Positions 1-15,371 of a DNA stretch of 64,000 nt are shown here, in pieces. Origin of the DNA: Ascidia mentula (taxonomy: Eukaryota > Chordata > Ascidiacea > Phlebobranchia > Ascidiidae); NCBI GenBank assembly GCA_947561715.1, contig OX387201.1:12414001-12478000 (forward strand). Reading direction: 5' to 3'. Position 1 is the first letter of the stretch; every line of letters starts with the position of its first letter. The notes beneath the pieces were generated by a model, which had not been told where the DNA came from, did no database searches, and saw nothing but the letters and a program-made list of their open reading frames with translations. The position numbers and the translations under genes are program-made.

Positions 1-3000
1 CAGTGGAAAACGCTGATACTCCAGTACTGAGTTTGCGGTTGCACAACGTATGTAACTATGGGATTTCAGCACTTGTCCATTTTGCAGTATATGACTTTTC
101 GATAAAAAATATTGTTTTTTCAGTACAAGCTTTATTATACAGCTAAAAACGCTGATACTCCAGTACTGAGTTTGCAGTTGCACAACGTATGTAACTATGC
201 GCTTTCAGCACTTGTCCATTTTGCAGTATGTGACTTTTCGATAAAAAATATTTTTTTTCAGTACAAGCTTTATTATACAGTGGAAAACGCTGATACTCCA
301 GTACTGAGTTTGCGGTTGCACAACGTATGTAACTCTGCGATTTCAGCACTTGTCCATTTTGCAGTATATGACTTTTCGATAAAAAATATTTTTTTTCAGT
401 ACAAGCTTTATTATACAGTGGAAAACGCTGATACTCCAGTACTGAGTTTGCGGTTGCACAACGCATGTAACTATGCGATTTCAGCACTTGTCCATTTTGC
501 AGTATATGACTTTTCGATAAAAAATATTTTTTTTCAGTACAAGCTTTATTATACAGTGGAAAACGCTGATACTCCAGTACTGAGTTTGCGGTTGCACAAC
601 GCATGTAACTATGCGATTTCAGTACTTGTCCATTTTGCAGTATATGACTTTTCGATAAAAAATATTTTTTTTCAGTACAAGCTTTATTATACAGTGGAAA
701 ACGCTGATACTCCAGTACTGAGTTTGCGGTTGCACAACGTATGTAACTATGCGATTTCAGCACTTGTCCATTTTGCAGTATATGACTTTTCGATAAAAAA
801 TATGTTTTTTCAGTACAAGCTTTATTATACAGTGGAAAACGCTGATACTCCAGTACTGAGTTTGCGGTTGCACAACGTATGTAACTATGCGATTTCAGCA
901 CTTGTCCATTTTGCAGTATATGACTTTTCGATGAAAAATATTTTTTTTCATTACAAGCTTTATTATACAGTGGAAAACGCTGATACTCTAGTACTGAGTT
1001 TGCGGTTGCACAACGTATGTAACTCTGCGCTTTCAGCATTTGTCCATTTTGCAGTATATGACTTTTCGATAAAAAATATTTTATTTCAGTACAAGCTTTA
1101 TTATACAGTGGAAAACGCTGATACTCCAGTACTGAGTTTGCGGTTGCACAACGTATGTAACTATGCGATTTCAGCACTTATCCATTTTGCAGTATATGAC
1201 TTTTCGATAAAAAATATGTTTTTTCAGTACAAGCTTTATTATACAGTGGAAAACGCTGATACTCCAGTACTGAGTTTGCGGTTGCACAACGCATGTAACT
1301 ATGCGATTTCAGCACTTGTCCATTTTGCAGTATATGACTTTTCGATAAAAAATATTTTTTTTCAGTACAAGCTTTATTATACAGTGGAAAACGCTGATAC
1401 TCCAGTACTGAGTTTGCGGTTGCACAACGTATGTAACTATGCGATTTCAGCACTTGTCCATTTTGCAGTATATGACTTTTCGATAAAAAATATGTTTTTT
1501 CAGTACAAGCTTTATTATACAGTGGAAAACGCTGATACTCCAGTACTAAGTTTGCGGTTGCACAACGTATGTAACTATGCGATTTCAGCACTTATCCATT
1601 TTGCAGTATATGACTTTTCGATAAAAAATATTTTTTTTCAGTACAAGCTTTATTATACAGTGGAAAACGCTGATACTCCAGTACTGAGTTTGCGGTTGCA
1701 CAACGCATGTAACTATGCGATTTCAGCACTTGTCCATTTTGCAGTATATGACTTTTCGATAAAAAATATTTTTTTCAGTACAAGCTTTATTATACAGTGG
1801 AAAACGCTGATACTCCAGTACTGAGTTTGCGGTTGCACAACGTATGTAACTATGCGATTTCAGCACTTGTCCATTTTGCAGTATATGACTTTTCGATAAA
1901 AAATATGTTTTTTCAGTACAAGCTTTATTATACAGTGGAAAACGCTGATACTCCAGTACTAAGTTTGCGGTTGCACAACGTATGTAACTATGCGATTTCA
2001 GCACTTGTCCATTTTGCAGTATATGACTTTTCGATAAAAAATATTTTTTTTCAGTACAAGCTTTATTATACAGTGGAAAACGCTGATACTCCAGTACTGA
2101 GTTTGCGGTTGCACAACGCAAGTAACTATGCGATTTCAGCACTTGTCCATTTTGCAGTATATGACTTTTCGATAAAAAATATTTTTTTTCATTACAAGCT
2201 TTATTATACAGTGGAAAACGCTGATACTCCAGTACTGAGTTTGCGGTTGCACAACATAAGTAACTCCGCGCTTTCAGCACTTGTCCATTTTGCAGTATTT
2301 GACTTTTCGATAAAAAATATGTTTTTTCAGTACAAGCTTTATTATACAGTGGAAAACGCTGATACTCCAGTACTGAGTTTGCGGTTGCACAACGTATGTA
2401 ACTATGCGATTTCAGCACTTGTCCATTTTGCAGTATATGACTTTTCGATAAAAAATATGTTTTTTCAGTACAAGCTTTATTATACAGTGGAAAACGCTGA
2501 TACTCCAGTACTGAGTTTGCGGTTGCACAACGTATGTAACTATGCAATTTCAGCACTTGTCCATTTTGCAGTATATGACTTTTCGATGAAAAATATTTTT
2601 TTTTCAGTACAAGCTTTATTATACAGTGGAAAACGCTGATACTCCAGTACTGAGTTTGCGGTTGCACAACGTATGTAACTATGGGATTTCAGCACTTGTC
2701 CATTTTGCAGTATATGACTTTTCGATAAAAAATATTGTTTTTTCAGTACAAGCTTTATTATACAGTGAAAAACGCTGATACTCCAGTACTGAGTTTGCAG
2801 TTGCACAACGTATGTAACTATGCGCTTTCAGCACTTGTCCATTTTGCAGTATGTGACTTTTCGATAAAAAATATTTTTTTTCAGTACAAGCTTTATTATA
2901 CAGTGGAAAACGCTGATACTCCAGTACTGAGTTTGCGGTTGCACAACGTATGTAACTATGCGATTTCAGCACTTGTCCATTTTGCAGTATATGACTTTTC

Positions 3001-6000
3001 GATAAAAAATATTTTTTTTCAGTACAAGCTTTATTATACAGTGGAAAACGCTGATACTCCAGTACTGAGTTTGCGGTTGCACAACGCATGTAACTATGCG
3101 ATTTCAGCACTTGTCCATTTTGCAGTATATGACTTTTCGATAAAAAATATTTTTTTTCAGTACAAGCTTTATTATACAGTGGAAAACGCTGATACTCCAG
3201 TACTGAGTTTGCGGTTGCACAACGCATGTAACTATGCGATTTCAGTACTTGTCCATTTTGCAGTATATGACTTTTCGATAAAAAATATTTTTTTTCAGTA
3301 CAAGCTTTATTATACAGTGGAAAACGCTGATACTCCAGTACTGAGTTTGCGGTTGCACAACGTATGTAACTATGCGATTTCAGCACTTGTCCATTTTGCA
3401 GTATATGACTTTTCGATAAAAAATATGTTTTTTCAGTACAAGCTTTATTATACAGTGGAAAACGCTGATACTCCAGTACTGAGTTTGCGGATGCACAACG
3501 TATGTAACTATGCGATTTCAGCACTTGTCCATTTTGCAGTATATGACTTTTCGATAAAAAATATTTTTTTTCAGTACAAGCTTTATTATACAGTGGAAAA
3601 CGCTGATACTCCAGTACTGAGTTTGCGGTTGCACAACGCAAGTAACTATGCGATTTCAGCACTTGTCCATTTTGCAGTATATGACTTTTCGATAAAAAAT
3701 ATTTTTTTTCATTACAAGCTTTATTATACAGTGGAAAACGCTGATACTCCAGTACTGAGTTTGCGGTTGCACAACATAAGTAACTCCGCGCTTTCAGCAC
3801 TTGTCCATTTTGCAGTATTTGACTTTTCGATAAAAAATATGTTTTTTCAGTACAAGCTCTATTATACACTGGAAAACGCTGATACTCCAGTATTGCTTTT
3901 GCGGTTGCACAACGTATGTAACTATGCGATTTCAGCACTTGTCCATTTTGCAGTATATGACTTTTCGATAAAAAATATTTTTTTTCAGTACAAGCTCTAT
4001 TATACACTGGAAAACGCTAATACTCCAGTATTGCTTTTGCGGTTGCACAACGTATGTAACTATGCGATTTCAGCACTTGTCCATTTTGCAGTATATGACT
4101 TTTCGATAAAAAATATTTTTTTTCAGTACAAGCTTTATTATACAGTGGAAAACGCTGATACTCCAGTATTGCGTTTGCGGTTGCACAACGTATGTAACTA
4201 TGCGCTTTCAGCACTTGTCCATTTTGCAGTATGTGACTTTTCGATAAAAAATATTTTTTTTCAGTACAAGCTTTATTATACAGTGGAAAACGCTGATACT
4301 CCAGTACTGAGTTTGCGGTTGCACAACGTATGTAACTCTGCGATTTCAGCACTTGTCCATTTTGCAGTATATGACTTTTCGATAAAAAATATTTTTTTTC
4401 ATTGCAAGCTTTATTATACAGTGGAAAACGCTGATACTCCAGTATTGCGTTTGCGGTTGCACAACGTATGTAACTATGCGCTTTCAGCACTTGTCCATTT
4501 TGCAGTATATGACTTTTCGATAAAAAATATTTTTTTTCAGTACAAGCTTTATTATACAGTGGAAAACGCTGATACTCCAGTACTGAGTTTGCGGTTGCAC
4601 AACGCATGTAACTATGCGATTTCAGCACTTGTCCATTTTGCAGTATATGACTTTTCGATAAAAAATATTTTTTTTCAGTACAAGCTTTATTATACAGTGG
4701 AAAACGCTGATACTCCAGTACTGAGTTTGCGGTTGCACAACGTATGTAACTATGCGATTTCAGCACTTGTCCATTTTGCAGTATATGACTTTTCGATAAA
4801 AAATATGTTTTTTCAGTACAAGCTTTATTATACAGTGGAAAACGCTGATACTCCAGTACTAAGTTTGCGGTTGCACAACGTATGTAACTATGCGATTTCA
4901 GCACTTGTCCATTTTGCAGTATATGACTTTTCGATAAAAAATATTTTTTTTCAGTACAAGCTTTATTATACAGTGGAAAACGCTGATACTCCAGTACTGA
5001 GTTTGCGGTTGCACAACGCAAGTAACTATGCGATTTCAGCACTTGTCCATTTTGCAGTATATGACTTTTCGATAAAAAATATTTTTTTTCAGTACAAGCT
5101 TTATTATACAGTGGAAAACGCTGATACTCCAGTACTGAGTTTGCGGTTGCACAACGTATGTAACTATGCGATTTCAGCACTTGTCCATTTTGCAGTATAT
5201 GACTTTTCGATAAAAAATATGTTTTTTCAGTACAAGCTTTATTATACAGTGGAAAACGCTGATACTCCAGTACTGAGTTTGCGGTTGCACAACGCATGTA
5301 ACTATGCGATTTCAGCACTTGTCCATTTTGCAGTATATGACTTTTCGATAAAAAATATTTTTTTTCAGTACAAGCTTTATTATACAGTGGAAAACGCTGA
5401 TACTCCAGTACTGAGTTTGCGGTTGCACAACGTATGTAACTATGCGATTTCAGCACTTGTCCATTTTGCAGTATATGACTTTTCGATAAAAAATATGTTT
5501 TTTCAGTACAAGCTTTATTATACAGTGGAAAACGCTGATACTCCAGTACTGAGTTTGCGGTTGCACAACGTATGTAACTATGCGATTTCAGCACTTGTCC
5601 ATTTTGCAGTATATGACTTTTCGATGAAAAATATTTTTTTTCAATACAAGCTTTATTATACAGTGGAAAACGCTGATACTCCAGTACTGAGTTTGCGGTT
5701 GCACAACGTATGTAACTCTGCGCTTTCAGCATTTGTCCATTTTGCAGTATATGACTTTTCGATAAAAAATATTTTATTTCAGTACAAGCTTTATTATACA
5801 GTGGAAAACGCTGATACTCCAGTACTGAGTTTGCGGTTGCACAACGTATGTAACTATGCGATTTCAGCACTTGTCCATTTTGCAGTATATGACTTTTCGA
5901 TAAAAAATATGTTTTTTCAGTACAAGCTTTATTATACAGTGGAAAACGCTGATACTCCAGTACTGAGTTTGCGGTTGCACAACGTATGTAACTATGCGAT

Positions 6001-9000
6001 TTCAGCACTTGTCCATTTTGCAGTATATGACTTTTCGATGAAAAATATTTTTTTTCATTACAAGCTTTATTATACAGTGGAAAACGCTGATACTCCAGTA
6101 CTGAGTTTGCGGTTGCACAACGTATGTAACTCTGCGCTTTCAGCATTTGTCCATTTTGCAGTATATGACTTTTCGATAAAAAATATTTTTTTTCAGTACA
6201 AGCTTTATTATACAGTGGAAAACGCTGATACTCCAGTACTGAGTTTGCGGTTGCACAACGCATGTAACTATGCGATTTCAGCACTTGTCCATTTTGCAGT
6301 ATATGACTTTTCGATAAAAAATATTTTTTTTCATTACAAGCTTTATTATACAGTGGAAAACGCTGATACTCCAGTACTGAGTTTGCGGTTGCACAACATA
6401 AGTAACTCCGCGCTTTCAGCACTTGTCCATTTTGCAGTATATGACTTTTCGATAAAAAATATTTTTTTTCATTACAAGCTTTATTATACAGTGGAAAACG
6501 CTGATACTCCAGTACTGAGTTTGCGGTTGCACAACGTATGTAACTCTGCGCTTTCAGCATTTGTCCATTTTGCAGTATATGACTTTTCGATAAAAAATAT
6601 TTTTTTTCAGTACAAGCTTTATTATACAGTGGAAAACGCTGATACTCCAGTACTGAGTTTGCGGTTGCACAACGCATGTAACTCTGCGCTTTCAGCACTT
6701 GTCCATTTTGCAGTATATGACTTTTCGATAAAAAATATTTTTTTTCATTACAAGCTTTATTATACAGTGGAAAACGCTGATACTCCAGTACTGAGTTTGC
6801 GGTTGCACAACATAAGTAACTCCGCGCTTTCAGCACTTGTCCATTTTGCAGTATTTGACTTTTCGATAAAAAATATGTTTTTTCAGTACAAGCTCTATTA
6901 TACACTGGAAAACGCTGATACTCCAGTATTGCTTTTGCGGTTGCACAACGTATGTAACTATGCGATTTCAGCACTTGTCCATTTTGCAGTATATGACTTT
7001 TCGATAAAAAATATTTTTTTTCAGTACAAGCTCTATTATACACTGGAAAACGCTAATACTCCAGTATTGCTTTTGCGGTTGCACAACGTATGTAACTATG
7101 CGATTTCAGCACTTGTCCATTTTGCAGTATATGACTTTTCGATAAAAAATATTTTTTTTCAGTACAAGCTTTATTATACAGTGGAAAACGCTGATACTCC
7201 AGTATTGCGTTTGCGGTTGCACAACGTATGTAACTATGCGCTTTCAGCACTTGTCCATTTTGCAGTATGTGACTTTTCGATAAAAAATATTTTTTTTCAG
7301 TACAAGCTTTATTATACAGTGGAAAACGCTGATACTCCAGTACTGAGTTTGCGGTTGCACAACGTATGTAACTCTGCGATTTCAGCACTTGTCCATTTTG
7401 CAGTATATGACTTTTCGATAAAAAATATTTTTTTTCATTGCAAGCTTTATTATACAGTGGAAAACGCTGATACTCCAGTATTGCGTTTGCGGTTGCACAA
7501 CGTATGTAACTATGCGCTTTCAGCACTTGTCCATTTTGCAGTATATGACTTTTCGATAAAAAATATTTTTTTTCAGTACAAGCTTTATTATACAGTGGAA
7601 AACGCTGATACTCCAGTACTGAGTTTGCGGTTGCACAACGCATGTAACTATGCGATTTCAGCACTTGTCCATTTTGCAGTATATGACTTTTCGATAAAAA
7701 ATATTTTTTTTCAGTACAAGCTTTATTATACAGTGGAAAACGCTGATACTCCAGTACTGAGTTTGCGGTTGCACAACGTATGTAACTATGCGATTTCAGC
7801 ACTTGTCCATTTTGCAGTATATGACTTTTCGATAAAAAATATTTTATTTCAGTACAAGCTTTATTATACAGTGTAAAACGCTGATACTCCAGTACTGAGT
7901 TTGCGGTTGCACAACGTATGTAACTCTGCGATTTCAGCACTTGTCCATTTTGCAGTATATGACTTTTCGATAAAAAATATTTTTTTTCAGTACAAGCTTT
8001 ATTATACAGTGGAAAACGCTGATACTCCAGTACTGAGTTTGCGGTTGCACAACGCAAGTAACTATGCGATTTCAGCACTTGTCCATTTTGCAGTATATGA
8101 CTTTTCGATAAAAAATATTTTTTTTCAGTACAAGCTTTATTATACAGTGGAAAACGCTGATACTCCAGTACTGAGTTTGCGGTTGCACAACGTATGTAAC
8201 TATGCGATTTCAGCACTTGTCCATTTTGCAGTATATGACTTTTCGATAAAAAATATGTTTTTTCAGTACAAGCTTTATTATACAGTGGAAAACGCTGATA
8301 CTCCAGTACTGAGTTTGCGGTTGCACAACGTATGTAACTCTGCGATTTCAGCACTTGTCCATTTTGCAGTATATGACTTTTCGATAAAAAATATTTTTTT
8401 TCAGTACAAGCTTTATTATACAGTGGAAAACGCTGATACTCCAGTACTGAGTTTGCGGTTGCACAACGCATGTAACTATGCGATTTCAGCACTTGTCCAT
8501 TTTGCAGTATATGACTTTTCGATAAAAAATATTTTTTTTCAGTACAAGCTTTATTATACAGTGGAAAACGCTGATACTCCAGTACTGAGTTTGCGGTTGC
8601 ACAACGCATGTAACTATGCGATTTCAGTACTTGTCCATTTTGCAGTATATGACTTTTCGATAAAAAATATTTTTTTTCAGTACAAGCTTTATTATACAGT
8701 GGAAAACGCTGATACTCCAGTACTGAGTTTGCGGTTGCACAACGTATGTAACTATGCGATTTCAGCACTTGTCCATTTTGCAGTATATGACTTTTCGATA
8801 AAAAATATGTTTTTTCTGTACAAGCTTTATTATACAGTGGAAAACGCTGATACTCCAGTACTGAGTTTGCGGTTGCACAACGTATGTAACTATGCGATTT
8901 CAGCACTTGTCCATTTTGCAGTATATGACTTTTCGATGAAAAATATTTTTTTTCAATACAAGCTTTATTATACAGTGGAAAACGCTGATACTCCAGTACT

Positions 9001-12000
9001 GAGTTTGCGGTTGCACAACGTATGTAACTCTGCGCTTTCAGCATTTGTCCATTTTGCAGTATATGACTTTTCGATAAAAAATATTTTATTTCAGTACAAG
9101 CTTTATTATACAGTGGAAAACGCTGATACTCCAGTACTGAGTTTGCGGTTGCACAACGTATGTAACTATGCGATTTCAGCACTTGTCCATTTTGCAGTAT
9201 ATGACTTTTCGATAAAAAATATGTTTTTTCAGTACAAGCTTTATTATACAGTGGAAAACGCTGATACTCCAGTACTGAGTTTGCGGTTGCACAACGTATG
9301 TAACTATGCGATTTCAGCACTTGTCCATTTTGCAGTATATGACTTTTCGATGAAAAATATTTTTTTTCATTACAAGCTTTATTATACAGTGGAAAACGCT
9401 GATACTCCAGTACTGAGTTTGCGGTTGCACAACGTATGTAACTCTGCGCTTTCAGCATTTGTCCATTTTGCAGTATATGACTTTTCGATAAAAAATATTT
9501 TTTTTCAGTACAAGCTTTATTATACAGTGGAAAACGCTGATACTCCAGTACTGAGTTTGCGGTTGCACAACGCATGTAACTATGCGATTTCAGCACTTGT
9601 CCATTTTGCAGTATATGACTTTTCGATAAAAAATATTTTTTTTCATTACAAGCTTTATTATACAGTGGAAAACGCTGATACTCCAGTACTGAGTTTGCGG
9701 TTGCACAACATAAGTAACTCCGCGCTTTCAGCACTTGTCCATTTTGCAGTATTTGACTTTTCGATAAAAAATATGTTTTTTCAGTACAAGCTCTATTATA
9801 CACTGGAAAACGCTGATACTCCAGTATTGCTTTTGCGGTTGCACAACGTATGTAACTATGCGATTTCAGCACTTGTCCATTTTGCAGTATATGACTTTTC
9901 GATAAAAAATATTTTTTTTCAGTACAAGCTTTATTATACAGTGGAAAACGCTGATACTCCAGTATTGCGTTTGCGGTTGCACAACGTATGTAACTATGCG
10001 CTTTCAGCACTTGTCCATTTTGCAGTATGTGACTTTTCGATAAAAAATATTTTTTTTCAGTACAAGCTTTATTATACAGTGGAAAACGCTGATACTCCAG
10101 TACTGAGTTTGCGGTTGCACAACGTATGTAACTCTGCGATTTCAGCACTTGTCCATTTTGCAGTATATGACTTTTCGATAAAAAATATTTTTTTTCATTG
10201 CAAGCTTTATTATACAGTGGAAAACGCTGATACTCCAGTATTGCGTTTGCGGTTGCACAACGTATGTAACTATGCGCTTTCAGCACTTGTCCATTTTGCA
10301 GTATATGACTTTTCGATAAAAAATATTTTTTTTCAGTACAAGCTTTATTATACAGTGGAAAACGCTGATACTCCAGTACTGAGTTTGCGGTTGCACAACG
10401 CATGTAACTATGCGATTTCAGCACTTGTCCATTTTGCAGTATATGACTTTTCGATAAAAAATATTTTTTTTCAGTACAAGCTTTATTATACAGTGGAAAA
10501 CGCTGATACTCCAGTACTGAGTTTTCGGTTGCACAACGTATGTAACTATGCGATTTCAGCACTTGTCCATTTTGCAGTATATGACTTTTCGATAAAAAAT
10601 ATTTTATTTCAGTACAAGCTTTATTATACAGTGGAAAACGCTGATACTCCAGTACTGAGTTTGCGGTTGCACAACGTATGTAACTCTGCGATTTCAGCAC
10701 TTGTCCATTTTGCAGTATATGACTTTTCGATAAAAAATATTTTTTTTCAGTACAAGCTTTATTATACAGTGGAAAACGCTGATACTCCAGTACTGAGTTT
10801 GCGGTTGCACAACGCAAGTAACTATGCGATTTCAGCACTTGTCCATTTTGCAGTATATGACTTTTCGATAAAAAATATTTTTTTTCAGTACAAGCTTTAT
10901 TATACAGTGGAAAACGCTGATACTCCAGTACTGAGTTTGCGGTTGCACAACGTATGTAACTATGCGATTTCAGCACTTGTCCATTTTGCAGTATATGACT
11001 TTTCGATAAAAAATATGTTTTTTCAGTACAAGCTTTATTATACAGTGGAAAACGCTGATACTCCAGTACTGAGTTTGCGGTTGCACAACGTATGTAACTC
11101 TGCGATTTCAGCACTTGTCCATTTTGCAGTATATGACTTTTCGATAAAAAATATTTTTTTTCAGTACAAGCTTTATTATACAGTGGAAAACGCTGATACT
11201 CCAGTACTGAGTTTGCGGTTGCACAACGCATGTAACTATGCGATTTCAGCACTTGTCCATTTTGCAGTATATGACTTTACGATAAAAAATATTTTTTTTC
11301 AGTACAAGCTTTATTATACAGTGGAAAACGCTGATACTCCAGTACTGAGTTTGCGGTTGCACAACGCATGTAACTATGCGATTTCAGTACTTGTCCATTT
11401 TGCAGTATATGACTTTTCGATAAAAAATATTTTTTTTCAGTACAAGCTTTATTATACAGTGGAAAACGCTGATACTCCAGTACTGAGTTTGCGGTTGCAC
11501 AACGTATGTAACTATGCGATTTCAGCACTTGTCCATTTTGCAGTATATGACTTTTCGATGAAAAATATTTTTTTTCAATACAAGCTTTATTATACAGTGG
11601 AAAACGCTGATACTCCAGTACTGAGTTTGCGGTTGCACAACGTATGTAACTCTGCGCTTTCAGCATTTGTCCATTTTGCAGTATATGACTTTTCGATAAA
11701 AAATATTTTATTTCAGTACAAGCTTTATTATACAGTGGAAAACGCTGATACTCCAGTACTGAGTTTGCGGTTGCACAACGTATGTAACTATGCGATTTCA
11801 GCACTTGTCCATTTTGCAGTATATGACTTTTCGATAAAAAATATGTTTTTTCATTACAAGCTTTATTATACAGTGGAAAACGCTGATACTCCAGTACTGA
11901 GTTTGCGGTTGCACAACGTATGTAACTATGCGATTTCAGCACTTGTCCATTTTGCAGTATATGACTTTTCGATAAAAAATATTTTTTTTCATTACAAGCT

Positions 12001-15000
12001 TTATTATACAGTGGAAAACGCTGATACTCCAGTACTGAGTTTGCGGTTGCACAACGTATGTAACTCTGCGCTTTCAGCACTTGTCCATTTTGCAGTATAT
12101 GACTTTTCGATAAAAAATATTTTTTTTCAGTACAAGCTTTATTATACAGTGGAAAACGCTGATACTCCAGTACTGAGTTTGCGGTTGCACAACGTATGTA
12201 ACTATGCGATTTCAGCACTTGTCCATTTTGCAGTATATGACTTTTCGATAAAAAATATTTTTTTTCATTACAAGCTTTATTATACAGTGGAAAACGCTGA
12301 TACTCCAGTACTGAGTTTGCGGTTGCACAACGTATGTAACTATGCGCTTTCAGCACTTGTCCATTTTGCAGTATATGACTTTTCGATAAAAAATATTTTT
12401 TTTCAGTACAAGCTTTATTATACAGTGGAAAACGCTGATACTCCAGTACTGAGTTTGCGGTTGCACAACGCATGTAACTCTGCGCTTTCAGCACTTGTCC
12501 ATTTTGCAGTATATGACTTTTCGATAAAAAATATTTTTTTTCAGTACAAGCTTTATTATACAGTGGAAAACGCTGATACTCCAGTACTGAGTTTGCGGTT
12601 GCACAACGCATGTAACTATGCGATTTCAGTACTTGTCCATTTTGCAGTATATGACTTTTCGATAAAAAATATTTTTTTTCAGTACAAGCTTTATTATACA
12701 GTGGAAAACGCTGATACTCCAGTACTGAGTTTGCGGTTGCACAACGTATGTAACTATGCGATTTCAGCACTTGTCCATTTTGCAGTATATGACTTTTCGA
12801 TAAAAAATATTTTTTTTCATTACAAGCTTTATTATACAGTGGAAAACGCTGATACTCCAGTACTGAGTTTGCGGTTGCACAACGTATGTAACTATGCGAT
12901 TTCAGCACTTGTCCATTTTGCAGTATATGACTTTTCGATAAAAAATATTTTTTTTCAGTACAAGCTTTATTATACAGTGGAAAACGCTGATACTCCAGTA
13001 TTGCGTTTGCGGTTGCACAACGTATGTAACTATGCGCTTTCAGCACTTGTCCATTTTGCAGTATGTGACTTTTCGATAAAAAATATTTTTTTTCAGTACA
13101 AGCTTTATTATACAGTGGAAAACGCTGATACTCCAGTACTGAGTTTGCGGTTGCACAACGTATGTAACTCTGCGATTTCAGCACTTGTCCATTTTGCAGT
13201 ATATGACTTTTCGATAAAAAATATTTTTTTTTATTGCAAGCTTTATTATACAGTGGAAAACGCTGATACTCCAGTATTGCGTTTGCGGTTGCACAACGTA
13301 TGTAACTATGCGCTTTCAGCACTTGTCCATTTTGCAGTATATGACTTTTCGATAAAAAATTTTTTTTTTCAGTACAAGCTTTATTATACAGTGGAAAACG
13401 CTGATACTCCAGTACTGAGTTTGCGGTTGCACAACGCATGTAACTATGCGATTTCAGCACTTGTCCATTTTGCAGTATATGACTTTTCGATAAAAAATAT
13501 TTTTTTTCAGTACAAGCTTTATTATACAGTGGAAAACGCTGATACTCCAGTACTGAGTTTGCGGTTGCACAACGCATGTAACTATGCGATTTCAGTACTT
13601 GTCCATTTTGCAGTATATGACTTTTCGATAAAAAATATTTTTTTTCAGTACAAGCTTTATTATACAGTGGAAAACGCTGATACTCCAGTACTGAGTTTGC
13701 GGTTGCACAACGTATGTAACTATGCGATTTCAGCACTTGTCCATTTTGCAGTATATGACTTTTCGATGAAAAATATTTTTTTTCAATACAAGCTTTATTA
13801 TACAGTGGAAAACGCTGATACTCCAGTACTGAGTTTGCGGTTGCACAACGTATGTAACTCTGCGCTTTCAGCATTTGTCCATTTTGCAGTATATGACTTT
13901 TCGATAAAAAATATTTTATTTCAGTACAAGCTTTATTATACAGTGGAAAACGCTGATACTCCAGTACTGAGTTTGCGGTTGCACAACGTATGTAACTCTG
14001 CGCTTTCAGCATTTGTCCATTTTGCAGTATATGACTTTTCGATAAAAAAAAATTTTTTTCAGTACAAGCTTTATTATACAGTGGAAAACGCTGATACTCC
14101 AGTACTGAGTTTGCGGTTGCACAACGCATGTAACTATGCGATTTCAGCACTTGTCCATTTTGCAGTATATGACTTTTCGATAAAAAATATTTTTTTTCAT
14201 TACAAGCTTTATTATACAGTGGAAAACGCTGATACTCCAGTACTGAGTTTGCGGTTGCACAACATAAGTAACTCCGCGCTTTCAGCACTTGTCCATTTTG
14301 CAGTATTTGACTTTTCGATAAAAAATATGTTTTTTCAGTACAAGCTCTATTATACACTGGAAAACGCTGATACTCCAGTATTGCTTTTGCGGTTGCACAA
14401 CGTATGTAACTATGCGATTTCAGCACTTGTCCATTTTGCAGTATATGACTTTTCGATAAAAAATATTTTTTTTCAGTACAAGCTTTATTATACAGTGGAA
14501 AACGCTGATACTCCAGTATTGCGTTTGCGGTTGCACAACGTATGTAACTATGCGCTTTCAGCACTTGTCCATTTTGCAGTATGTGACTTTTCGATAAAAA
14601 ATATTTTTTTTCAGTACAAGCTTTATTATACAGTGGAAAACGCTGATACTCCAGTACTGAGTTTGCGGTTGCACAACGTATGTAACTCTGCGATTTCAGC
14701 ACTTGTCCATTTTGCAGTATATGACTTTTCGATAAAAAATATTTTTTTTCATTGCAAGCTTTATTATACAGTGGAAAACGCTGATACTCCAGTATTGCGT
14801 TTGCGGTTGCACAACGTATGTAACTATGCGCTTTCAGCACTTGTCCATTTTGCAGTATATGACTTTTCGATAAAAAATATTTTTTTTCAGTACAAGCTTT
14901 ATTATACAGTGGAAAACGCTGATACTCCAGTACTGAGTTTGCGGTTGCACAACGCATGTAACTATGCGATTTCAGCACTTGTCCATTTTGCAGTATATGA

Positions 15001-15371
15001 CTTTTCGATAAAAAATATTTTTTTTCAGTACAAGCTTTATTATACAGTGGAAAACGCTGATACTCCAGTACTGAGTTTTCGGTTGCACAACGTATGTAAC
15101 TATGCGATTTCAGCACTTGTCCATTTTGCAGTATATGACTTTTCGATAAAAAATATTTTATTTCAGTACAAGCTTTATTATACAGTGGAAAACGCTGATA
15201 CTCCAGTACTGAGTTTGCGGTTGCACAACGTATGTAACTCTGCGATTTCAGCACTTGTCCATTTTGCAGTATATGACTTTTCGATAAAAAATATTTTTTT
15301 TCAGTACAAGCTTTATTATACAGTGGAAAACGCTGATACTCCAGTACTGAGTTTGCGGTTGCACAACGCAA